Shown one piece after another: positions 17,986 to 24,272 of a stretch of DNA of 64,000 nt. The translations under genes were made by a program, and so were the position numbers. The DNA comes from Actinomycetota bacterium (GTDB taxonomy: Bacteria; Actinomycetota; Thermoleophilia; RBG-16-64-13). The first letter of the stretch is position 1. Each line of letters starts with the position of its first letter. The DNA is taken from NCBI GenBank assembly GCA_018830645.1, contig JAHJSA010000055.1:61961-125960 (forward strand), read 5' to 3'. Below the pieces are notes generated by a model. That model was not told where the DNA came from, did not search any database, and was given only the letters and a program-made list of their open reading frames with translations.

Positions 17986-18440
17986 CGCCGTCGAAAGTCC
18001 GAATGGCCACCGTGGTGCAGAAGTCGAACCTCATAGACGCCATGCTGCGCGGACTGAACGCCTTGCCCATGACCGATCTCGAGGCATTCCGCAGTGACCC
18101 CCGCGACGCGGCGGCAGCGGAATCGTACCTTCGCCGGGCGCTTGAGGCGCTGCTCGACCTTGGACGCCACATCCTGGCAAAGGCGCTCGCCGAGCGGACG
18201 CTGGAGTACAAGCAGATCGCCGTGGCTCTGCGACGCACCGGTGTCTTGGACGAGGCCTGCAGCGATATCCTGGTCGATATGGCCGGCTACCGGAATCGCC
18301 TCACGCACTTCTACGACGAGGTGACCACAGCCGAGCTGTTCGACATCTGTGTTCATCGCACCGACGACATCCGCGGGGTGCGCGATGCGATGCTGGACTG
18401 GTTGCGTCAGCACCCGGAACTCGTGGAGGGTGAACTCTGA
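17982..18440 (+). CDS. HepT-type HEPN ribonuclease toxin (DUF86)
   Basis: A 152-residue HEPN toxin. The catalytic motif R-x4-H-x-Y is intact in GYRNRLTHFYDEV at about residue 104. Upstream helices include AAAESYLRRALEALLDLGRH followed by ILAKALAE. HepT proteins are RNases (some cut tRNA) that are silenced by AMP transfer to the motif tyrosine by MntA. The start overlaps the MntA stop by four bases. Unlike the copy at 49796-50130, this toxin reads through without lesions, so the pair may be functional. Confidence 0.85.
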   Translation: MTPSKVRMATVVQKSNLIDAMLRGLNALPMTDLEAFRSDPRDAAAAESYLRRALEALLDLGRHILAKALAERTLEYKQIAVALRRTGVLDEACSDILVDMAGYRNRLTHFYDEVTTAELFDICVHRTDDIRGVRDAMLDWLRQHPELVEGEL

Positions 18441-18470
18441 CACGCGGCCGCGCCGGGGACGCCCGCCCGA

Positions 18471-19571
18471 TCACCCGGAAGGGGCGTCCTCCGGGTTCGT
18501 GAAGACATGCACGGTGGTCCCGCATGCAGTGCAGACCCGGGAGTAATCGCGCCCGCGCTTGCTGATGCGGGCCTCGGCTCCGCAGGCCGTGCAGTGCCAC
18601 CCGGCCGGCGTGTTGCCGTCGCACCGCAGGCAGCGGTAGAAGTACGGGCGACTGGTACGCGCGTAGCGCATGTACACCTCGGTGCTGCCGCAATGTCGAC
18701 AGTGGCGCTCCTGTCCGGCGGCAACGGTATCCCCACGGGCGGGCTGCGCGGCGGGGGTATTCGGCGGTGCGGACGCGGGCACGGGTGACCGATCCGCCGC
18801 CGTCGCCGGGGGCGGGGTCTGCCGCGTGGGTGACGGAGCCTCCCGAACAGGCGACGAGCCGCGCGGCGCAAGTGCCGCCGGGGCGCCCCCGACAACACCG
18901 CCTACCGGTCGCCCATTCGTCTTGGGCGTGTGACCGGACAACAGGAACTGCACCACCCGGCCCATCTCGACGGCCGAAAGCCAAATATCGCCGTCGTTGT
19001 TCAAGAGGTTCAGCGACCGGTGTCCACGTTTGTGGCGCACTACGACCCGCTTGATCTCGTCGGGCACCTGATCCGCCTTGCGTAACTCGGGCACTTCGGA
19101 ATCGCGGGTGATCCGTCCCCGGTCGGAGATGGCCACGAAGACATCGATGGGCCAATATCGGTTGAAGTACATCTGCAGTGTCCCCATCAGCGCGCGGTCC
19201 CGAAGCCGTTCCGAATTGGCGCGGAGCATCGCCCGGAGCAGAGCCTCCTGGCGACGTGCCTGCAGCACCGGCGACGGCATGCCCTCGTGACGCGAACCAG
19301 TCTTCCGTGTCCATTCGCCGTGCTCGTTCACCACCACTTCCCCGCTGACGCTCTTGCTCTCGACGATCACCATGCCTCCGTGATGGAGCACCAAGTGATC
19401 GATCTGCGCAACCTCGCGCTCGTGCTCGAGCCTCAGATCGTTGAAGACGAACACGTCGGGGTCGTCCTTGAACGCTCGGCGAAGGTAGAAGGCCATCGTC
19501 TGCTCGGTGGCGAGACCGGCTGCGTTGAGGGGGTCGGTGGGTCGGTCGGTATCAGGCACCTTTGCGATCAT
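18471..19571 (-). CDS. NERD domain protein with C-terminal zinc ribbons
   Basis: A 366-residue protein. The N-terminal NERD (nuclease-related) domain spans about residues 20-190, with LRLEHEREVAQIDHLVLHHG followed by MVIVESKSVSGEVVV; the D-H and E-x-K residues match the restriction-like nuclease fold. A Pro/Ala-rich linker follows. The C-terminus has three zinc-knuckle pairs: CRHCGSTEVYMRYARTSRPY, then CLRCDGN, CTACGAEA and CTACGTT. NERD proteins are suspected DNA-processing factors, and the ribbons suggest nucleic-acid binding. The ATG at 19571 was chosen because upstream sequence loses family character. It is convergent with HepT, 30 bases apart. Confidence 0.75.
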   Translation of the reverse strand: MIAKVPDTDRPTDPLNAAGLATEQTMAFYLRRAFKDDPDVFVFNDLRLEHEREVAQIDHLVLHHGGMVIVESKSVSGEVVVNEHGEWTRKTGSRHEGMPSPVLQARRQEALLRAMLRANSERLRDRALMGTLQMYFNRYWPIDVFVAISDRGRITRDSEVPELRKADQVPDEIKRVVVRHKRGHRSLNLLNNDGDIWLSAVEMGRVVQFLLSGHTPKTNGRPVGGVVGGAPAALAPRGSSPVREAPSPTRQTPPPATAADRSPVPASAPPNTPAAQPARGDTVAAGQERHCRHCGSTEVYMRYARTSRPYFYRCLRCDGNTPAGWHCTACGAEARISKRGRDYSRVCTACGTTVHVFTNPEDAPSG

Positions 19572-19793
19572 GCGGGAATCATCGGTAGGAACCGGACCGG
19601 TCTTGAGTGCGGGAAGCAGATCGCCGCCTCCATCCAGCACGCGGTTTGGAGCCGAATCGAACCCGGGCGCGGTGCAGGCCCGAATGCCGATAGCCGACGT
19701 CGATCGCCGCCGGTAGCATCCGCGCGGAGTGCAAGATCTGGGAAACCGCGATGCGCTACGACGGCCTGATAGAATCAACGAAGGACGGTGCGG

Positions 19794-20033
19794 ATGCCAA
19801 CGGTGTTGCGAACGGGGCCGTATAGGTTCTTCTTCTTCAGCAACGAGGGCACGGAGCCGCCACACGTCCACGTGGAGTCGAGTGGCGGCTACGCGAAGCT
19901 GTGGCTCGACGTGGCTGAGCTGGTTGAGGTCATCGGCTACGGCGCGTCTGACATCCGCCGTATCCGGCTGACGGTGATCGAGCACCGGCGTCTCTTGATG
20001 GGGAGGTGGCATGAGCACTTCGGTTCATCCTAG
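19794..20033 (+). CDS. DUF4160 protein (putative toxin of a DUF4160/DUF2442 pair)
   Basis: A 79-residue protein with the complete DUF4160 signature: MPTVLRTGPYRFFFFSNEGT, then EPPHVHVESSGGYAKLWL and a C-terminal helix ending in RLLMGRWHEHFG. The family nearly always sits directly upstream of, or overlapping, a DUF2442 gene and is regarded as a TA-like pair of unproven mechanism. Here the two overlap by 23 bases. A second ATG six bases upstream (19788) is possible. Confidence 0.8.
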   Translation: MPTVLRTGPYRFFFFSNEGTEPPHVHVESSGGYAKLWLDVAELVEVIGYGASDIRRIRLTVIEHRRLLMGRWHEHFGSS

Positions 20034-20259
20034 ACCGAAGATCGCCGCGCAGGCGATGCGAGTGTGGTTCGACGAGCACATGCTTCATGTGGAGCTCCGT
20101 GACGGGCGCGAGATCGCCGTTCCCCTCGATTGGTTTCCCAACCTCCGTGATGCGTCGCCGTCGCAAAGGGACGCGTGGCGACTGATCGGCGGAGGGGTGG
20201 GCATCAGCTGGGAAGAACTGGACGAAGACCTCTCGGTGGCACGACTGTTGACCACCTGA
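20011..20259 (+). CDS. DUF2442 protein (partner of DUF4160)
   Basis: An 82-residue DUF2442 domain protein. The typical sandwich is seen in VWFDEHMLHVELRDGREIAV, then PLDWFPNLRDASPSQRDAWR and the closing GISWEELDEDLSVARLL. DUF2442 proteins are presumed DNA-binding or antitoxin partners of DUF4160. The start ATG lies inside the upstream gene after GGGGAGGTGG, a good ribosome site. Confidence 0.8.
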   Translation: MSTSVHPRPKIAAQAMRVWFDEHMLHVELRDGREIAVPLDWFPNLRDASPSQRDAWRLIGGGVGISWEELDEDLSVARLLTT

Positions 20260-20290
20260 AAGGTAGGTGCCCGCCTGGCTTGAGTGGGGA

Positions 20291-20360
20291 CGAAACGGTT
20301 ACGAGATGCGCGAAACTGCTACGCGACACGCAGTACCGCGCAGAACGCTTACGTCACCCT
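20291..20360 (+). repeat. Short imperfect tandem repeats (GAAACxGxTACG core)
   Basis: CGAAACGGTTACGAGATGCG (20291-20310) is followed directly by CGAAACTGCTACGCGACACG (20311-20330), matching at 15 of 20 positions. A weaker third unit with AACGCTTACG lies at 20341-20360. The repeats sit in the non-coding gap of about 400 bases before the five-gene operon. They may be a regulator-binding array or simply part of the relic that follows; no function is shown. Confidence 0.4.
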
Positions 20361-20465
20361 ATGGGTCGGGGGAAGTCAGCGACCATACATACGCGGGCTC
20401 GGCCACGACGCCGGCAGGCGTCTCCGCCGGCAGCCAGTCGCGTGTCAGGGTGAGCAGGGTAGCAG
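20335..20465 (-). pseudogene. Relic of a DUF4143-type ATPase 3' end
   Basis: About 130 bases that align with the last codons and the downstream flank of the ATPase gene at 41951 (41927-42058). Forty-six bases are identical (20390-20435 and 41982-42027) and the rest are close. In the intact gene this segment encodes LTLTRDGLPAETPAGVVAEP and the stop. No other part of an ATPase gene remains here. The rest of the gap 20260-20656 holds only the short repeats and no gene I can support. Confidence 0.7.
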
Positions 20466-20656
20466 GTCACATCGCTCCCGCTTCGCCCGCCTTGCCCGCT
20501 CGGGGACACACTCCTTCCCTCGCGAAACAAGCCGGCGGTGTCAATGGGCGCCACATCCCTCCGTTTGTCATCGCTCCGGCTGGGGCTGTAGGATTGACCA
20601 CGGTTGTGTGAGGGAGACGTTCCGGATTCGGTTGAGTGAACAAGGAGGCGGTCGTC

Positions 20657-21463
20657 TTGGAGAATAGCCAGACGCTCGAGGGGGCGCTGTCGGAGATAGA
20701 GAGACGGACCGGGGTGGCTGCGGCCTCGGCGAAGAAGTACCTCAACGCCGTGCTCAGCGCCAAGAAGGCGAGTGCTCACGGCGACCTTGCGGGCATGAAG
20801 AAGGCCTTGAGCGATGCACGCGAGACCCTCCAGCTTGCCCGCGCCGAGTTCGAGAGCGCGGCAACGGCGTGGCCCTTCGACGACGCGGGCGAACTCGAGC
20901 ACTTCGAATCCGGTGCCTTCGGCCGCGAACTCATCGCCGCGGCGGAATCCCTCGGCCTGACCGTCACCGAGGAGGAGGGCCAGTTCATGTGCTATCCGTC
21001 CGTGGTCAGGCTGGACCCGGCGAGGCGCGTGGTGACCATCGATAAGAAACCGCATCGGTTCGTCCGGCCCTCTGTCCTGGCCGCCCATCTGCGGGCTCAG
21101 CAAACCAGGAGCGTGCGCTTCAGGCCGGGTCCGTTCCTCGAGGCGCTCTTCGCAGCGTGGAACTACGCCCGCCACGCCGACACGAAGGGCCGAGGGCCCG
21201 CGGTGGACGTGTCCGTGGACCGCATCTACGCGGTGCTCACGGTGGCCCCAGGCAGCAAGAAGGAGTACTCACGTCAGGAGTTCGGAAGGGACCTCTTCCT
21301 TCTCGAGGGTAGTGAGGACGTCAAGACGAAGAGCGGGGCCGAGGTCCACTTCTCCCGCTCCACCGGCGCCAAGGCGGGAAGGGGCATAACGATCGTCAAG
21401 GAGAACGGCGAGCGAGTGGTCTACTCCTCGGTCTCCTTCAGGGAGCCCCGCCATGACGCCTAG
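20657..21463 (+). CDS. Uncharacterised protein, first gene of the BrxD-like operon
   Basis: A protein of about 268 residues that I do not recognise. An N-terminal helical stretch (LEGALSEIERRTGVAAASAK, then AGMKKALSDARETLQLARAE) is likely a coiled coil. A mixed central part follows (FGRELIAAAESLGLTVTEEE, PSVVRLDPARRVVTIDKKPH), and the C-terminal part has DVSVDRIYAVLTVAPGSKKE and EVHFSRSTGAKAGRGITIVK. The TTG at 20657 was chosen because AAGGAGG lies eight bases upstream; a GTG at 20636 is in frame. It overlaps the next gene by 11 bases, so it belongs to the operon with the ATPase pair and the SNF2-Mrr protein. Confidence 0.6.
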   Translation: MENSQTLEGALSEIERRTGVAAASAKKYLNAVLSAKKASAHGDLAGMKKALSDARETLQLARAEFESAATAWPFDDAGELEHFESGAFGRELIAAAESLGLTVTEEEGQFMCYPSVVRLDPARRVVTIDKKPHRFVRPSVLAAHLRAQQTRSVRFRPGPFLEALFAAWNYARHADTKGRGPAVDVSVDRIYAVLTVAPGSKKEYSRQEFGRDLFLLEGSEDVKTKSGAEVHFSRSTGAKAGRGITIVKENGERVVYSSVSFREPRHDA

Positions 21464-22424
21464 GATCCCGGTGGGCGAATACGCCCGATTCCTCCGCTCC
21501 GAATATCTGGAGTCCTTCGTCGCTTCCGGGGGATCGGCGGTCAAGGTGGCGGTGGTGCCCGATGCCGCCACGGCCGATGCCCTCGCCCAAGCCGTACGGG
21601 CCGACGCCGACTCCTTGGGATACGCGACAGTCGCCGTGGATTCGGCGTTCACCCGTGTCAACCTCATCCAACAGATCTTCTTCGCCGCGGCGGGCGGACT
21701 CGACTGGGCGGCCCACGCCCGCACGGTGGTCGAGTCACTGGTCGAAGAGGTGTACGGGCCGGAGGCTCGTAACACACGCACCCTCGATGACGTCGCCGAG
21801 ACAACGGGCATCGACCGCACACTCGTGCGCACCCGCATGGACGAGGCCCTCACCAAACGGGTCATACGCAACTACACGCTCGCCAAGGACTTCCGGCTGG
21901 CGATGGTGCAGCTTTGCCTCTCCGAGTTCCAGCCCGAGCTCTACACCGAAGCCGGGTGCTCCGCGATCCTCGAGTGGTTGCGCGGGGAGCTGCGGCTCAT
22001 ATCCGCGCTGAAGGACCGGCTCATCTTCCAGAAGATCACACGCCACAACGCCCGGCCGATGCTGGCGTCCACCGCGCGCTGGCTCCACCAGGCAGGCCTG
22101 CCGGGCCTGCTGATCGTGCTCGATGCCCGACAGCTCGCGGTGGCGCGCCCGGCGGCCGGCGACGAAGGATCGCTCCACTACACGCCCGCCGCCCTCATGG
22201 ACGCGTACGAGGTGCTCAGGCAGTTCATCGACGCCACCGACGAGATGGAGCACCTCATGCTGCTCGTCGTCGCTCCCAGCGACCTCCTGGACGAGGACAA
22301 CAAGCGAGGTATCGCGAGCTATCACGCGCTTCGCAATCGCATATGGGACGACGTCCGTGACCGGGAACGGGCCAACCCGTGCGCTCCCATGGTGCACGTC
22401 GTGTCTGATGAGGGGAGCGACTGA
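21453..22424 (+). CDS. BrxD/DUF2791-like protein lacking ATPase motifs
   Basis: A 323-residue protein whose plan follows the BREX ATP-binding (DUF2791) proteins but without the catalytic residues. The N-terminal YARFLRSEYLESFVASGGSA followed by VKVAVVPDAATADALAQAVR stands where the ATPase has its P-loop; no GxGKS/T is present. VNLIQQIFFAAAGGLDWAAH parallels LFDPARLFRAAIDSLE of the next gene. GLLIVLDARQLAVARP lies where Walker B should be, with DA in place of DE. It is probably a regulatory or scaffold partner of the downstream ATPase. It overlaps its neighbours at both ends, which implies tight coupling. The homology is inferred from layout, not a search. Confidence 0.6.
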   Translation: MTPRIPVGEYARFLRSEYLESFVASGGSAVKVAVVPDAATADALAQAVRADADSLGYATVAVDSAFTRVNLIQQIFFAAAGGLDWAAHARTVVESLVEEVYGPEARNTRTLDDVAETTGIDRTLVRTRMDEALTKRVIRNYTLAKDFRLAMVQLCLSEFQPELYTEAGCSAILEWLRGELRLISALKDRLIFQKITRHNARPMLASTARWLHQAGLPGLLIVLDARQLAVARPAAGDEGSLHYTPAALMDAYEVLRQFIDATDEMEHLMLLVVAPSDLLDEDNKRGIASYHALRNRIWDDVRDRERANPCAPMVHVVSDEGSD

Positions 22425-23704
22425 TGGGAAGCTCACTGTTGGGAGGCTCACTGATGGAGAACTCCCTCCACGCACGCCGGGCGGTCGAAGCTCTCAGAGC
22501 CGGCGTGCCGAACCGGGACGCCGTCCGGGTGCTCGGCTTTGCGGACGACTCTCTGGCGGGCACATTCGACGACCGGCTCGACCGGCTCGCGGGGGACCAC
22601 GCCCTGTCGCAGCAGCCGATGGGTCTCCTGCTGGCGGCCGAGTTCGGAGGCGGGAAGTCACACGCCCTGGAATACTTCCGGCACCGTGCGCTGGAACGAA
22701 ACGTGGCCGTGAGCAAGGTGGTGATCTCCAAAGAGACCCAGTTGTTCGACCCGGCCCGCCTGTTCCGCGCCGCCATCGACAGTCTCGAGGTGGAGGACCG
22801 CACCGGCGACGCCCTCGCCGACATCGCGGTCACGCGCCTGAACAGCGGCCCTCTGCGCCCCCGGTTCGACGAGTTCGCGCTGTGGCTCCGAACGAGTGGA
22901 CTGAATTCCCGCTTCGCGGCCACCGTCGCGCTGTTCGAGCACGCCCAGGCGAACAACGAGGTGCAGGATCGGCTGATACGGTTCTGGGCCGGCGGCGCTC
23001 TTTTGGTAACGACCCTCAAGAAGGACCTGCGCTCGTGCGGCATGGCCGGCATCTATCCCTTGGAGAAGATCGCCGCTCGGAATCTGGCCCGCGAGCGCTT
23101 CCGCTTCATCGCGCGCCTGCTGTGGGCCGCCGGGTACGACGGGTGGGTCATACTACTCGACGAGCTCGAACTGATGGGACGCTACAGCGTCCTCCAGCGG
23201 GGCCGTTCCTACGGGGAGCTCGCCCGCCTGCTGGGTCTGGCCGCGGAGGAGTCGATCCCGGGCCTGCTGGCGGTGGGGGCTGTGACCCCCGACTACGAGT
23301 CCGCGGTACTGGTGGGCAAGGATGACTTGAACCAGATAGGCTTCCGCTTCCGGGCCCGGGCCGACTACGAGAGCGAGCTCACCGCCGCGCTTTCCGAGCT
23401 GACGATGGACGCCGTCCGCAAAGACCTCATCATGCTTCGCAGGCCCGATCTCTCCACCCTGCAGAGCACGGCCGCCCGCCTGGCCGATGTGTACGAGCGC
23501 GCATACGACCGAGCGCCCGACGCCGGCGAGGTGACGTACAACAGCGACTGGCAAATGCGGGAGTACGTGCGGTCCTGGATCACGAAGTGGGACCTGAATC
23601 GTCTGGACCCCGACTACGAGGTGGAGACGGTGGTCACGCCGATCGCCACCGACTACACTGAGAACACGGTCCTCGAGCGACCCTCGGAGAACGACGAGGA
23701 GTAG
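22424..23704 (+). CDS. BrxD-like P-loop ATPase (DUF2791)
   Basis: A 426-residue ATPase of the group annotated as BREX ATP-binding proteins. The conserved opening AVEALRAGVPNRDAVRVLG leads to Walker A GLLLAAEFGGGKSHALEYF (GGGKSH at 75-80), then NVAVSKVVISKETQLFDPAR. Walker B is GWVILLDELELMGRY, followed by a sensor-like GLLAVGAVTPDYE. BrxD-type ATPases work with helicases in BREX types 2, 5 and 6 and in other defence loci. The stop of the upstream gene overlaps the start as TGATG; an in-frame ATG at 22454 also has a good GGAGG. No BREX methylase, phosphatase (PglZ) or BrxL is present nearby. Confidence 0.75.
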   Translation: MGSSLLGGSLMENSLHARRAVEALRAGVPNRDAVRVLGFADDSLAGTFDDRLDRLAGDHALSQQPMGLLLAAEFGGGKSHALEYFRHRALERNVAVSKVVISKETQLFDPARLFRAAIDSLEVEDRTGDALADIAVTRLNSGPLRPRFDEFALWLRTSGLNSRFAATVALFEHAQANNEVQDRLIRFWAGGALLVTTLKKDLRSCGMAGIYPLEKIAARNLARERFRFIARLLWAAGYDGWVILLDELELMGRYSVLQRGRSYGELARLLGLAAEESIPGLLAVGAVTPDYESAVLVGKDDLNQIGFRFRARADYESELTAALSELTMDAVRKDLIMLRRPDLSTLQSTAARLADVYERAYDRAPDAGEVTYNSDWQMREYVRSWITKWDLNRLDPDYEVETVVTPIATDYTENTVLERPSENDEE

Positions 23705-23714
23705 AGGGGGGCGT

Positions 23715-24272
23715 ATGGCCATACCTTTCCGAGCGTCCGAATCCCCCGCCGACGGCCTGGCGGCGTTCCTGCGCGTCATCCCCTTCCCCGAGGGTAACGG
23801 CTACAACGGCGCCTTGTTCGTCATGAACGGCAACGGAGAGCCGGTGGAGTTCTGTTTCTCGAGTGTCGAGACGCCGCGCACCGCGCTGTGGAGGAAGAAG
23901 GACCTGGCGCGCCGGGCGACTGTGGAACTGGCCCGGTCGCTGATGCAGGCCTGCGCCGGCTCACCCGTGCTCATGCTGGCGCGCGCGGACGAGGTCGGCC
24001 CGGATGTGTTGTCGGGGTCGCTCGAGCTGAGCATCCCGGTCTGCCGTGTGGCGGGGTCGCTGGAGCTTTCCGCGGTAGCGACGGATGAGTACGAGGAGAC
24101 ACCGCCGGGTGGCGAACTCCATCTGTTCTGGTCCGTCGCGCCTCCCTCAGAGGGCGATGCGGCGCGCCGGCTGATCGACCGGCTCCTGGCCACCGGACTG
24201 GTCTCCGAGCCTTTCGACAGGGCCGAAGCCGGCCTCCGAGAGGTCCGGGCGGTGGAGGCCGAGCGGGAGTGA
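23715..24272 (+). CDS. Uncharacterised small protein of the BrxD-like operon
   Basis: A 185-residue protein that I do not recognise. It opens FLRVIPFPEGNGYNGALFVM, then GNGEPVEFCFSSVETPRTAL and LARRATVELARSLMQACAGS. The middle has PVLMLARADEVGPDVLSGSL. It has no cysteine clusters, membrane segments or obvious nuclease motif. It starts 11 bases after the ATPase gene and overlaps the SNF2 gene as GTGA, so it is a fixed member of the operon and probably a complex subunit. In similar operons a small protein sits between the ATPase and the helicase, but its role is not known to me. Confidence 0.6.
   Translation: MAIPFRASESPADGLAAFLRVIPFPEGNGYNGALFVMNGNGEPVEFCFSSVETPRTALWRKKDLARRATVELARSLMQACAGSPVLMLARADEVGPDVLSGSLELSIPVCRVAGSLELSAVATDEYEETPPGGELHLFWSVAPPSEGDAARRLIDRLLATGLVSEPFDRAEAGLREVRAVEAERE

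Noticed and set aside
20390..20435. CRISPR-like or regulatory repeat because of an exact match elsewhere in the window
   Set aside because: Only two copies 21 kb apart, one of them inside an ATPase gene; better explained as a gene relic.
22424..23704. A true BREX locus
   Set aside because: Only the BrxD-like ATPase and a helicase are present; PglZ, PglX, BrxC and BrxL are missing from the window.
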